This document shows, in pieces, positions 51,227 to 61,500 of a DNA stretch of 61,768 bases. The translations under genes and the position numbers were made by a program. Source of the stretch: Planctomycetota bacterium (GTDB lineage: Bacteria; Planctomycetota; J058; JAJDCP01); contig JAJDCP010000015.1 of NCBI GenBank assembly GCA_029260765.1, positions 1 through 61,768 of the forward strand. The letters are read 5' to 3'. The notes below the pieces were generated by a model. The model ran no database searches. It was not told where the DNA came from and saw only the letters and a program-made list of their open reading frames with translations. Position 1 is the first letter of the stretch. Every line of letters starts with the position of its first letter.

Positions 51227-54211
51227 ATGGCGCTACGCGGCGACATCAGCGAGCTACCGATCGGCGAGGTCCTGCAGCTGCTCATCCAGACGCAGCGCAA
51301 CGGCGTGCTGAAGATCAAGAGCGGGGACGAGAGTCGTCTGTTCTGGTTGCAGGTCGGGCGTCTGACCCTGTTCCTCACCGGCTCGCGCAAGCGCTTCCGC
51401 ATCGGCGATCTGCTGATCCGCACGGGAACGGTGACCGAGCAAGAGCTCAAAGAAGCGCTGGATCTGCAGAAAAGCTCAGGCTTGCGCATCGGCGAGATCC
51501 TGCAGCAACAGGGCAAAGTCACCGAGGACGAGCTCGAGAACATCCTCGGCCGCAAGTTCGAAGAAGAGATCGTCGAGCTCTTCATGCTCGACGAAGGCGA
51601 GTTCATCTTCTACTTCGACGACATCCCAGACAACCACCTGCAGTCGGACAAGGTTGTCTCGCAGGTCTCGCTTGGCACCGATTTGTTGATCCTCGAGGCC
51701 CTGCGCCAGATCGACGAGTGGCAACAGACCACCAAAGAGCTGCCGGGTTTCAAGACCGTATTCGTGTTCGCCGATGACGGAGACACTCGCCTGGCAGAGC
51801 TCGATCTGCGCAATTCGCTGCGTCATCAGCTGCGTCTGGTCGACGGCGTGCGGTCGATCGAGATGTTGATCGCCGACACCACGGTCAGCAAATTCGAGAT
51901 GCTGTCTCTGATCTTCGACCTGTACAAGCGCGCGGTGATCCGGCCGCTTGCGATCGACGAGGCCCGAGACCTGGCTGCGGCGTACACCAAAGCCGGAGAT
52001 TTCGGGGCGGCAAAAAGTTGCTATGACCATGCGCTCTTGCTGGCGCCCGACAACATCGAAGTGCGCATCGAGAAGTTCTGTCTGCTGCGTGATCGCAGGG
52101 AGTTTCAGCCCGCTCTGCATGAGGCGCGACGGATCGCCAACGCCTACCGCCGGCTCCAACGCTACCCGGAAGCGATCAAGTACATCGAGCAGGCCCGCGC
52201 CATCAGCCCGCGCGATCCTGACATCAATGCGGCGCTGTTCCAGCTGCTCGCGAAGACCGAGCAGCCAGATAAGGCCGGTAAGGTCGGGCGTGCCTTGATC
52301 GAGTTGTATCAGCGTCGGGGTGAGGCCCATCTCGCGGCTGACGTCATCCAGCAGCTGTTGCGATGGCAACCGCACGACACCACGCTGCGGCTCGACTACG
52401 CCGAGATCCGCAGCGCTGTCGAGGGGCGCGAGGCGGCGCTCGAGGAGTACGATCGCTGTCTGCGTCATGTCGCCGATGGCGATACGTCCGGCCGGATCGA
52501 CGTCTTGCGCCGGATCGTCCGGCTGGACAAGTCGCGCGACGACGCCCGCCACGAGCTCAAGACGCTGCTGGCCGAGCAGCGGCCCCATTCGACCACGACG
52601 CTGCGCGCCTTCACCCGGCGGCGGCGCGGTCCCTTGCTCATCGCTGTCGCTGCGGTGATCTTGTTGTTGGTGGGCAATCAGATCTGGAAGGAAGTCTCCG
52701 TCCGCACGGCACTTGCAGAGACGGACGAGCGTCTCGCTCGCGCCAGCTCGCCAATGGAGCTCAACGAGCTGATCTTCGAGTACCGTCTGCTTGCCAAACA
52801 TTACGCGTGGACGACCAAGGGATCCGAGGCCGAGGGAAGGATTGTGCGAACGGAGGCACGCCGTCGCGAGTTGCTTGCCCAGCAACCTCACGTCGCGGAG
52901 CCGCCTGATCCGGATCCCGATCCTGATCCCGATCCAGCCCCTGTTCCGGATCCGATCAGTGACGTGCAGGACTGGCGAGCGTATCTCGAGCTGCGCCAGT
53001 CCGGGTCGCTCGAAGAGGCCGCGCAGGCTGCCAGCGAGTTTCTCGAACGCCACGCGGTTTCGGGCTACAGGGCCCGCCTGGAGACGCCCGTGCTGCTGGC
53101 CACCCAGCCCTCCGGGGCCTCGATCTACCTCGAGGGCAAGCTGGTCGGGCGGAGCCCCGAGACTCTCTGGGTGCAGGTTGGTGTGCGCCACGCCCTGGAG
53201 GCGCGTCTGCCCGGTTTCGGCAGCCAGAGCGTCGACCTCAAGGGCGTCGGGGTCGAACGATTTGAGCTGAGCCTCGAGCGGGTGCCGCTGTGGCAACAGG
53301 ACTTGCAGATCCTGCCGACAGGGTCTGCGGCGCTGTCTGGCCGCCAATGGCTGATTTCCAGCCGGGAGGGTTGGCTCGCCCAGCTCGATCTGAACGAGCA
53401 TTCGTACACCCGCCAGCCGCTGGGGTTGCTCGGCCACGAGCAGTACCTGAGCCCGCACCCCGATGGAGCCTGGGGGGCGGCGGGGAATATCTGCATGTTG
53501 TACCGACGCGGCCGCCCACTGGCGACGATGCTGGCAGGCAGTCTCAGCGGAGCCTCGAGCGATGGCCAGGGAGGTTTGCTCTGTGCGCTGAAGAGCGGCA
53601 AGGTGCTGCGCCTGGGGCCGGACGCCCGCCAGATCTGGAGCCGCGAGCTGGTCGGCAATCCGCAGGGAGCGGCAATAGCGGGCAGCTCGCAAGCCCTCCT
53701 GGCTGCTCGAGGCTCTGACGGGAAGGGCGAGCTGCTGGCTTTCGACCTGCAAGACGGAAAACTCCTATGGCATCGCGAGATCTCCGCACAAGTTTGCCGT
53801 GTTGTGGCGTTCTTCGAGGGGCGCTGGCTGGTCAGCAGCTCGAGCGGCCTGCTCCTGGTTGACGAGCTTGGCGATTCCCTCTGGCAGGTGCCGCTCGAGG
53901 GTCGATTGTCTGCAGCTCCGGTGCTGGTCGACGGAAGCCTGGTGCTCAGCGAGGCCCATCGGCTCTCTGCGATCGAATTCGCCAGCGGCGACGTTGTCTG
54001 GCGCAAATCCGGGTTGGACTCCGTTTCAGCGTCCACCGCCGCAGAAGATTGCTTGTATCTGGGTGTTGGCAAGCAGCTCTGGAAGCTCAACCTCGCTGGA
54101 GAGCTGCTTTGGAAAGCCGAGCTTCCGTGTCGCGTGGTCTGTGCCCCGGCCGTGGGGCACGAGGTCGTCGTGATGACGGAGGATGGCGTCGCGCACGCGT
54201 TCTTGCCCTAG
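51227..54211 (+). CDS. PATAN/DUF4388-TPR-PEGA-propeller membrane protein
   Basis: ATG at 51227 (MALRGDISELPIGEVLQLLI) with a GGGG-rich ribosome site; that opening is the start of the DUF4388/PATAN domain, found in bacterial signalling proteins (~1-90). A helical module, GDLLIRTGTVTEQELKEALD and GEILQQQGKVTEDELEN, resembles the N-domain of type II/IV pilus ATPases. TPR-like helices span ~220-450, then a TM helix at ~467-488, a DPDPDPDP linker, a PEGA-like segment (TQPSGASIYLEGKLVGRSP, ~621-684) and a C-terminal PQQ/WD-like propeller to 994 (LLAFDLQDGKLLWHREI, ASGDVVWRKS). It probably links inner adaptation or regulation to an outside sensor. No kinase is encoded within it. Confidence 0.85.
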   Translation: MALRGDISELPIGEVLQLLIQTQRNGVLKIKSGDESRLFWLQVGRLTLFLTGSRKRFRIGDLLIRTGTVTEQELKEALDLQKSSGLRIGEILQQQGKVTEDELENILGRKFEEEIVELFMLDEGEFIFYFDDIPDNHLQSDKVVSQVSLGTDLLILEALRQIDEWQQTTKELPGFKTVFVFADDGDTRLAELDLRNSLRHQLRLVDGVRSIEMLIADTTVSKFEMLSLIFDLYKRAVIRPLAIDEARDLAAAYTKAGDFGAAKSCYDHALLLAPDNIEVRIEKFCLLRDRREFQPALHEARRIANAYRRLQRYPEAIKYIEQARAISPRDPDINAALFQLLAKTEQPDKAGKVGRALIELYQRRGEAHLAADVIQQLLRWQPHDTTLRLDYAEIRSAVEGREAALEEYDRCLRHVADGDTSGRIDVLRRIVRLDKSRDDARHELKTLLAEQRPHSTTTLRAFTRRRRGPLLIAVAAVILLLVGNQIWKEVSVRTALAETDERLARASSPMELNELIFEYRLLAKHYAWTTKGSEAEGRIVRTEARRRELLAQQPHVAEPPDPDPDPDPDPAPVPDPISDVQDWRAYLELRQSGSLEEAAQAASEFLERHAVSGYRARLETPVLLATQPSGASIYLEGKLVGRSPETLWVQVGVRHALEARLPGFGSQSVDLKGVGVERFELSLERVPLWQQDLQILPTGSAALSGRQWLISSREGWLAQLDLNEHSYTRQPLGLLGHEQYLSPHPDGAWGAAGNICMLYRRGRPLATMLAGSLSGASSDGQGGLLCALKSGKVLRLGPDARQIWSRELVGNPQGAAIAGSSQALLAARGSDGKGELLAFDLQDGKLLWHREISAQVCRVVAFFEGRWLVSSSSGLLLVDELGDSLWQVPLEGRLSAAPVLVDGSLVLSEAHRLSAIEFASGDVVWRKSGLDSVSASTAAEDCLYLGVGKQLWKLNLAGELLWKAELPCRVVCAPAVGHEVVVMTEDGVAHAFLP

Positions 54212-54216
54212 CGCGC

Positions 54217-56520
54217 TCAAGGATCAGCGCTGCTATCCCAGGCCAGGCCCTGCAGGGGCCACTCGACCAGGCCGGATTCACACGCCGCGAGCACTCGCTG
54301 ACCGTCAGCGCTGAAACGGATCGCCAACAGCTCACCGGCCTCAGCAGCCTGCAGATACGCGAGCGAGCGCGCCGTGGTGCTCTCGAAAAGCAGCGCGCTG
54401 CCGTCTTTGCAGCCAGCCACCAAAAGCTCCGGACGCCCCGGAGCCGCGACGCCCGCAGGCAGCCAGGCCAGCCCGCGTGGCATCACTCCGCGCAGGGGCA
54501 ACAATGCCTGCGGCTCGAGGTCGGGGACCCGCAACAACTGCACCGCCGGGAAGTGGAAGCCCAGCTGGCTACGGCCGACCGGATCGCGGCTGCCCACGGC
54601 CAGCCGCTGCCCATCAGGCGAGAAGGCCAGGGCCCGTACCTCGAGACTGGGTCGTGCCTGGAGCTCTCGCATGCCTGGCATGCTGTACAGGCTCAAGCGA
54701 GCGTTGGAGATCGCGAGCACCCCGTCATCGGTCTGCGTGAAGGCGCCGCCGCGGCTGCCGAAGGCGAGCAGCCCTCCGTCGGGCGAAAACGCCAGCGCAC
54801 CGCCGATCCCGGTCGGATCATCGGCGCCCCCCTCGAAGCCACCTTTGTGGAGCTCCCAGACCTCCAACCTGCTGCCGAGGTTGCGGCCATCGTGAGGATT
54901 GCCCACAGAGCAGGCGATCGCCAGCCATGCGCGGCCCGGAGCGAAGTCGAGCAGGGTCACTCCCCCCTGGGCGGGCAACTCGAACTGCTGCCAGCCCTGC
55001 GCGTCGAAGATGCGGGCGCCGCAGCCCTGCCATTCCCAGTCGAAGCCGGCTTCCGCAAGCCCTACGTGGCCGTATCCGAGGGCATGCCCCCGACCGTCAG
55101 GAGACAGGGCCGCGCAGCGGCTGGGGTCTTCACCGAGGTGGGCAAGCAGGCGGTCGGGCAGGGCGACCAGTCTGGACGCATCGCCGGCGAGCAGGGCCCG
55201 CTCAGCATCGAGCGCGGCGGCGTCCGCCGCCGATGCGCCAGGCCAGAGGCTGAGCATACCTGGGACCTCGGGAACGGGCGTCGCTTCCGTCGGCTTGCCG
55301 GCCTCCTGCTGCCAGAAATAGATGCCCACGGCCAGCGCCAAAACCAGCAGGCAGCCGCAGCTTCGGCCCGAACCCTCGGGAGTCGGGGGGGCGGCCTCGG
55401 GCGGAACCTGTCGCGCGCGCGGCGGACGGGCGGCAGCCTTCTGCTTCTGCACCGGGGGTGGGCTGTGCGGCGCCGGGTTCTGCGCTGGCGGGCTGCGCGG
55501 CGGCGGGGCGGCGGACGAGACCTGCGGACGGACAGCAGCAACCTTCTCGAGCGCGCGCGCCGCGGCCTCACCGTCCGCAAACCGGTCCTCTGGACGCTTC
55601 GCCAGCAACCGCCCGATCACCAGACCCAGCTCTCCTGGCAAGGGAGACGGGACCTCGAGCAGGTGCTGACGCATGACCTGCGCCAGCTTGTCAGCGGCAA
55701 AGGGCGGCCGACCAGCAGCCAGCTCGTACAGCACACAGCCCAGCGCATACAGGTCGCTGCGGTGCTCGCAGCTCTTGCTGTCCTCCCACTGCTCAGGGGC
55801 CATGTAGGCGGGCGTCCCCAGCAGCGCATGGGTGGCCGTCAAACGAGCAGAGTCCTGAGCGCGGGCGATGCCGAAGTCTGCCAGCAGCACCCTGCCGTCT
55901 TCGGACAGCAACAGGTTGTCGGGTTTGATGTCGCGATGCACCACGCCACGGGAGGCCGCATACGCCAGGCCGCGCGCCGCCTGCGCGCCGATGCTGGCGA
56001 TGCTCGCCGCCGGCAGTCCTTCCGGACGCACCAGCCCCCGCACCGATCCTCCGCCCGCAAAGCCCATCGCCAAGCCAAGCCAGGGTCCACTCTCCACCAC
56101 CTCGATGACCGGGATGATGTGGGGATGGTCGAGTTGCGCGAGCAGGCGTGCCTCCTGACGGAAGCGTGCGACCTGCTGCGGATCCTCCATCAGACTCGCG
56201 TGGAAGAGCTTCAGGGCGACCTTTCGCTCGAGTCCGCGTTGGCGCGCCAGGAACACGCGCGCCATGCCGCCCGCGCCGAGCTCGCGCAGCAGCTCGTAGT
56301 TCCCCAGCGTCTTGCCAACCAGAGGCCCCGCTGGCGGCGGGGCTCCAGGCGGCGCCGAGTTCAGCCGGGTCGCCTGCTCCGACAGCGTTGCACCGGCCTG
56401 TCCCAGCACCGTGGCGGATCCAGACAACGTCGCTCCGGCAGCTGCGCTCAGAGCTCGACCGCAAGACTGGCAGAACCGCGCCTGGGCCGGGTTCTGGCTA
56501 CCGCATTGCGAGCAGAACAT
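54217..56520 (-). CDS. Ser/Thr kinase with zinc ribbon and propeller sensor
   Basis: The first 25 residues are a zinc ribbon (MFCSQCGSQN...FCQSCGRALS). The Hanks kinase (~72-320) has LREL-GAGGMARVF, VVHRDIKPDNLLL, DFGIARAQ and APEQ; all key residues are retained. A Pro/Ala linker and a TM helix (CLLVLALAVGIYFW, ~387-402) lead to a C-terminal WD-like propeller (~404-767) with repeats such as ALAFSPDGGLLAFGSRGG and ALAFSPDGQRLAVGSRDP. The ATG overlaps the stop of the FtsH-like gene (TGATG). The protein probably reads an extracytoplasmic signal and phosphorylates targets in the cell, perhaps with the ATPase. Confidence 0.92.
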   Translation of the reverse strand: MFCSQCGSQNPAQARFCQSCGRALSAAAGATLSGSATVLGQAGATLSEQATRLNSAPPGAPPPAGPLVGKTLGNYELLRELGAGGMARVFLARQRGLERKVALKLFHASLMEDPQQVARFRQEARLLAQLDHPHIIPVIEVVESGPWLGLAMGFAGGGSVRGLVRPEGLPAASIASIGAQAARGLAYAASRGVVHRDIKPDNLLLSEDGRVLLADFGIARAQDSARLTATHALLGTPAYMAPEQWEDSKSCEHRSDLYALGCVLYELAAGRPPFAADKLAQVMRQHLLEVPSPLPGELGLVIGRLLAKRPEDRFADGEAAARALEKVAAVRPQVSSAAPPPRSPPAQNPAPHSPPPVQKQKAAARPPRARQVPPEAAPPTPEGSGRSCGCLLVLALAVGIYFWQQEAGKPTEATPVPEVPGMLSLWPGASAADAAALDAERALLAGDASRLVALPDRLLAHLGEDPSRCAALSPDGRGHALGYGHVGLAEAGFDWEWQGCGARIFDAQGWQQFELPAQGGVTLLDFAPGRAWLAIACSVGNPHDGRNLGSRLEVWELHKGGFEGGADDPTGIGGALAFSPDGGLLAFGSRGGAFTQTDDGVLAISNARLSLYSMPGMRELQARPSLEVRALAFSPDGQRLAVGSRDPVGRSQLGFHFPAVQLLRVPDLEPQALLPLRGVMPRGLAWLPAGVAAPGRPELLVAGCKDGSALLFESTTARSLAYLQAAEAGELLAIRFSADGQRVLAACESGLVEWPLQGLAWDSSADP

Positions 56521-57722
56521 CAGTGCCTCCGTGCGATCGTTCCGGGCCGCGCCTGCAGCTCTGCGAGGCTGGCCTGCAGCGCCGCGAGTCCCGGAGCCCC
56601 GTCGCTGCTCTCTGCCGCTCGGCGCACCACCCAGGCGAGCTGCGCCCCGCTCAGCCCTTCACATTGCTGGCTGAGCTCAGTCCGGTCCGGCAGCGAGAGC
56701 TGGCCTGCCAGGAACAGCTCGAGCATCGCTCCCGCGGGGGGCGGTGCCACCTGGATCACCCTGCCGAAACGATGCGGGCTGAACAGGGCGTCGTCGAGCA
56801 GATCCGGCCGGTTGCTGGCCGCGATCACCGCGACCGGCGGCCCTTCTGCAGCGAGCCCCCCGAGCAGGTCGAGCAGCTGATGCAGGCTGAGATTGCGCTC
56901 GTCTCCCTCATTGCCCTGCGTCGACGCGCGGGCCAGCGCGATCGCGTCGAGATCGTCGATGAAGACGATGCTGGGCGCCTGCTTGCGCGCCATGGCGAAC
57001 AGCTTCCGCAGCCGCCCAGCCCCGACGCCGACGAACAGCTCGATAAAGCCCGCCCCCGGCAGCGCAAAGAAGGGCAGGCCGCTGCTCGCAGCCACGGTGC
57101 GGGCGAGCAGAGTCTTGCCACAGCCCGGCGGCCCCAGCAGCAGGCAATGATGGTCAGGCTGGCTTTGCGAGGCGCTCGACAGTGAGGCCAGCATCGCCTG
57201 CAGCTCTTGTTTGGCCGTGTCGCAGCCGACGACCCCTTCCCAGTCGAGGCTTCCGGGTGCGGGCACGCTCGCCAGCGAGGGCTCTGTCAGACCCGTGAAG
57301 CCCGAGCTTGCCGAGCGCATGCTGTACAGGTACCCGAAGAACAGCACGAACACAGCCAGCAAGACCAGCCATGGCAACCAGGCCCGATACCAGGCCTCGG
57401 GAGGCTGCCCTTCGAGGTACAGCTCGACGCCATTGCGGCGCAGATCTGTCAGCAGGTCGGCGTGCAGAAGTGCATGACTGTGCAGCCAATGGCCGTCGAA
57501 GTTCTCATAGCTGAGCTCCGCTGGTTGTCCGGGCCCTCCCAGCACCGCGTGGACGGTGCGCACATTCCCGCTCTCGGCGCTGGCCAGGAATGCCGAAAAG
57601 GACTGACCCGGCGCGGGCTCCTGGTCTGCAAACAGCATCCCGAGCACGAGCAGCCCCAGGACCAGCAACATCGCCACGAGCCAACCGCGGGCCCGGCTAT
57701 TTTTCGGTTTGGACTCCGCCAC
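56520..57722 (-). CDS. FtsH-like membrane AAA ATPase lacking the protease domain
   Basis: GTG at 57722 with GGGGGAG upstream. Like FtsH it has two TM helices (~14-34 and ~125-148) flanking a small outer domain, then an AAA module: Walker A GPPGCGKTLLA near 197, pore-loop-like AGFIELFVGVGAGRLRKLF, sensor VIAASNRPDLL and Arg-finger region FSPHRFGR. Walker B reads SIVFIDDLDAIA, with Asp in place of the catalytic Glu of FtsH (IDEIDA). The C-terminal region after the AAA lid ends at 400 residues; the HExGH zinc protease domain is absent. It is translationally coupled to the propeller kinase. It may act as an unfoldase-like or regulatory partner, with reduced ATP hydrolysis. Confidence 0.85.
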   Translation of the reverse strand: MAESKPKNSRARGWLVAMLLVLGLLVLGMLFADQEPAPGQSFSAFLASAESGNVRTVHAVLGGPGQPAELSYENFDGHWLHSHALLHADLLTDLRRNGVELYLEGQPPEAWYRAWLPWLVLLAVFVLFFGYLYSMRSASSGFTGLTEPSLASVPAPGSLDWEGVVGCDTAKQELQAMLASLSSASQSQPDHHCLLLGPPGCGKTLLARTVAASSGLPFFALPGAGFIELFVGVGAGRLRKLFAMARKQAPSIVFIDDLDAIALARASTQGNEGDERNLSLHQLLDLLGGLAAEGPPVAVIAASNRPDLLDDALFSPHRFGRVIQVAPPPAGAMLELFLAGQLSLPDRTELSQQCEGLSGAQLAWVVRRAAESSDGAPGLAALQASLAELQARPGTIARRH

Positions 57723-57844
57723 AAGATCTCCCCCTTGCACGGCCGAGGTTAACCGCTCGAGCCCCGAGGGACAAATCGTCAGCCTCGGACTTGACACTGC
57801 ATGGGCTGCTGGCGCACAACAGCAGGATCTAGAGGAGGAAGCCG

Positions 57845-58387
57845 ATGGTCGCCGAAGCGCCCCAGGAACAAACCGGGCACGGCCGCAACGCAAGCGGTCC
57901 GGGCTGGTTCATCGTCAACGCCGCCGAATGCGGCTGGTACTCCCATCCGAAGTTCGGAGACTTCGCCAAGTTCGAGGGCGCCACCCGTTTCGAACAGATC
58001 GGAGTCAACATCCACGTCCTGCATCCCGGGCAGCCGAGCTGCTACTACCACAGGGAGAGTGCGCAGGAGAACTTTCTGGTGCTGCAGGGCTGCTGCACAC
58101 TGATCATCGCAGGGCAAGAGCGGGCCCTGAAGACCTGGGACTTCGTGCACTGCCCGCCCGACACCGAACACGTCTTCGTCGGCGCGGGAGAGGCCCCCTG
58201 CGCGCTGTTGATGATCGGCGCCCGCGCTCCCGACCTAAAGATCCACTATCCCGTCCACGCGACGGCTGCTGCGCACGGCGCATCGGCCGCGAGCGCTACC
58301 GATGATCCGCGCGAGGCCTATGCCGATCTGGGCCGATCGGAGCCGATGGCGTCCCCCTGGGCGGGGCTGGTTGGAGGGGACTCTTGA
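57845..58387 (+). CDS. Cupin-domain protein
   Basis: GAGGAGG 7 bases before the ATG. The cupin barrel is seen in HPGQPSCYYHRESAQENFLVLQG and DFVHCPPDTEHVFVGAG split across strands, with the metal-type residues H in YYH, E in QENF and H in TEHVF. The fold suits isomerases, dioxygenases and storage-type binding proteins, and the substrate cannot be inferred. It is divergent from the FtsH-like ATPase and 117 bases before the large secreted protein. Confidence 0.85.
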   Translation: MVAEAPQEQTGHGRNASGPGWFIVNAAECGWYSHPKFGDFAKFEGATRFEQIGVNIHVLHPGQPSCYYHRESAQENFLVLQGCCTLIIAGQERALKTWDFVHCPPDTEHVFVGAGEAPCALLMIGARAPDLKIHYPVHATAAAHGASAASATDDPREAYADLGRSEPMASPWAGLVGGDS

Positions 58388-58504
58388 CGCGGACCTGCTA
58401 GCAGCACCAAGACCTCCTCGCAGCAGCAGCCAAAACAAACTGTCCGGATTTCCAGCTGGGCTGCCACCAGTGTGTGGACAAACATGCCTTGCAGGAATGA
58501 ACCG

Positions 58505-61500
58505 ATGCATTGCCTTTGGAAACCGCCGATCCTCGCTGCCGCCCTCCTCTTGATGCTGTGCGCGGGTCCTGGCAGAGCCGCCGTGAGCGTGACACCGGCG
58601 CAGCCCGCCCGCGGAGAGAGCATCCATCTCCAGAGCGACCAGCCGGGCACAGTGCGCTGGGGCGTCAACGGCTTCCGGCTCCCGAGCGGTGCCGACCGGC
58701 CGGCGGGGTCCAGCATCGTGGATCAGGCCCTGGAAACCCGGCTTGTCGCGCACAATGGAAGTTATGGTCTGACCCTGGGCCCGTTCGAGAACGGCGCGGT
58801 CCACGAGCTCAACTTCGCCATCCGCCTGGACAGCGGCGGCTGGGACAACAACCAGGGCGCGAACTACCGCGTCGCCTTTTCCGCCGACCCGCGACCCCGC
58901 CGCCCGATCAGCATCGGCCGCGGTCCTCGCCTCGGAACAGCGATGGGCCGCGACTTCTACGAAGAGTTCCAGGACTGGAGCCTGGCAGACGCCCATGCCC
59001 TGGACCCCTTCAACGATCGCAGCAACCTCTATGACGGGGGCGACGACAGCCGCGACCTGATCGCCTTCTATTCGAGGCGTGAAGACGACACTCTTTATCT
59101 GCGGGCAGATTTCTTCGATCTCGCCATGGGCGCTGAGCAGCAACTCGTCAATATCGCTTTCCTGATCGACTTCTCCGCGGGCGGTCAGGAGTGGCTACCC
59201 GCTGCAGTCCAAGCGAAAAGCTCTCATCCGTGGGAGCTTGCGGTGATCGTCGAAGCGACCCATCGGCATCGGGTGGTCAACGCTGCCTGGCAGACGGTCT
59301 CCTCTCCGAACCATCAGCCCGGGCTGTGGAAGGGAGCGTATTTTCGCAACGACCTGGACGCCGTCGAGTGCGGCCTGAGCCTGCAGGCGTTGCGCGACCA
59401 TGGCTGGGATGGGCAGAGCCCGCTGCGCTTCCAGGTCTTCAGCTGGAAGCCCGGCGTGGGAGAGATCGCGGACGCGGTGGGCGAGGCGGACATCGACGAT
59501 CGACGACTCGATGACAGTCTAGGCGAGCAGGATCAGGTCTCGACCGCCAAGTATTCCGCGGTTCTTCACGGCAACCAGACGGTCAAGCCCGCCAGCGAGA
59601 TCTTTGCGCTGATCAGAAACGAGCGCGCCAAGACTCCCCGCGGGCATCCAACCGGCTACCACCGCGCGTTGCAGACCCATGAGATGTTTGATGTGCCCGT
59701 CAACATACACGTGAGCGGGACCTTTGCGGCGTCGCTCCAGTGGGCGCGTCACCCCGATGCCGGGACGGATGGCCGGTCGTTCAATCTGTGGATCAAGCAC
59801 CTGCTTCGAACCGAGCGGGCCGCCCTGATCGGTGGGGTCCTGGCCGATCACATCGCGCCCTTTTTCGAGGGCTCTGGTGTCAATGAAACCAGCGTTCGAT
59901 GGAATCACGACACGCTCGAAGCGATCTATCAGGTGGCTGTCCCGCGGATCTATTGGACGCCTGAGAGGGTCATCCGGGGCGCGACCTTCGAAGACATCAA
60001 GAGCTCGGGCTACGGCTGGACGGTTCTTGATCAGCACAGCCATATCTGGCAGTGGTACGGAAAGCACGACGCGCTCTCGAAGCGCGGCTACAAGATCCAG
60101 CGCATCAACGGCGTCCAATGTTTCCTGATCAACGAAGAACCCGACCGGGCCAAGTTCACCGTCACCGATGACGGAGCTTTCCGTGACACGCGCGCGCTGT
60201 TGCTGGGCAAGGCCATGGACCCGGACCAGGAACAGATCGTCATCGTGTTTGACGACTGGGAAGCCTATGCGGGCCGCTCCTTCACCTCCTTCGGTATCGG
60301 CAACGACAACCCGGACAACTACCATCTGAGCACGCGCTGGCTCGCCAATCACCCGTGGGTGCAGATCGTGACCCTGGATGAGGTCGCCAGTTGGAACTGG
60401 AAGCCGGTCGAGCGGGGTCAGAATCAGCCCTTGCCGCTCACCACCTACCACTGGCTCAACCACGCCAGCGAGACCGACTACAGCAACTGGGTCTACGGGT
60501 CGAGCGGCGAAGAATCCCTGGCGGCGCAGTATCCTCCCTTGCGCCAGGGCCAGAACGCATCCAAGCGTTTTGGGGACGTGTGGACGGCGGGGACCCTTTT
60601 CCACGACACCTGGAACGACGTGCAGACCGCCCCCCCGGGACCTCTCAAAGACCTGGCCGAGGTCACGTACTGTGCGGCCATCTTCGAGACGGCCTGGCAT
60701 GATGAAGATCAGCACAACTATCAGGACCAGGATGGTGCGGGCCGGTACCTTGCACCGGATAGCAGCTACGATCGGATCTCTGCCTGGGCCTATGGAGCGC
60801 ACAACAAAGTCAGGGATGCCAGCATCATTGCAGCAGCCGCGCACTGGGCGGCCAACGCTCCTGCGAGCCAGACGCGTACCCGCAGTATGGATGTCGACCA
60901 GGACGGAGAGCTGGAGACCGTGCTCAGCAATGATCGCGTGTTCGCGGTCTTTGAGAATGACGGCGGACGCCTGGTGATGGCCTTCGCCCGGCGGCTGAGC
61001 GATGGCCAGGCCTACCCCGTCGTGGGGGCCTCGATTGTGGACCCGGGCGCGCGCCGCGAGAGCGAGCTGGAAGCGAACCAGCGAGTGTCGGCGCTGAGGG
61101 ATCAATTTGCGGGTGGCAGCTCGAGCGAGCGCTACGTCAACGCGCACTACACCGTCACTGCCAGCGCGCAGGCCGTGCGCCTGGTCTCTGATGACGGCCG
61201 GATCAGCAAGACCGTGACGTTGCTGGATGGCGCAGACCGGCTGGAGGTGGAGTATCAGGTCGATCCCAGCCTGGGGACGCTCTACGTACGGACGGGGCTG
61301 TGCCCCAACCTGCTGGAGCTCTTCACAGCAGGCCAGCCGCTCTTGCAGGTCACCACTCAGGGCTCCGGCATCAACGTGAGGACCGTTGCCGGGGGCGCCA
61401 CGGTGCAGGGGAGGATCGAGAGCCCGACGGTGACGAGCAGGGTCTCGGATGGATCCTTCGACAATGGCTTGGACGCGGCCCTGGTGCAGCAATTGGAGGT

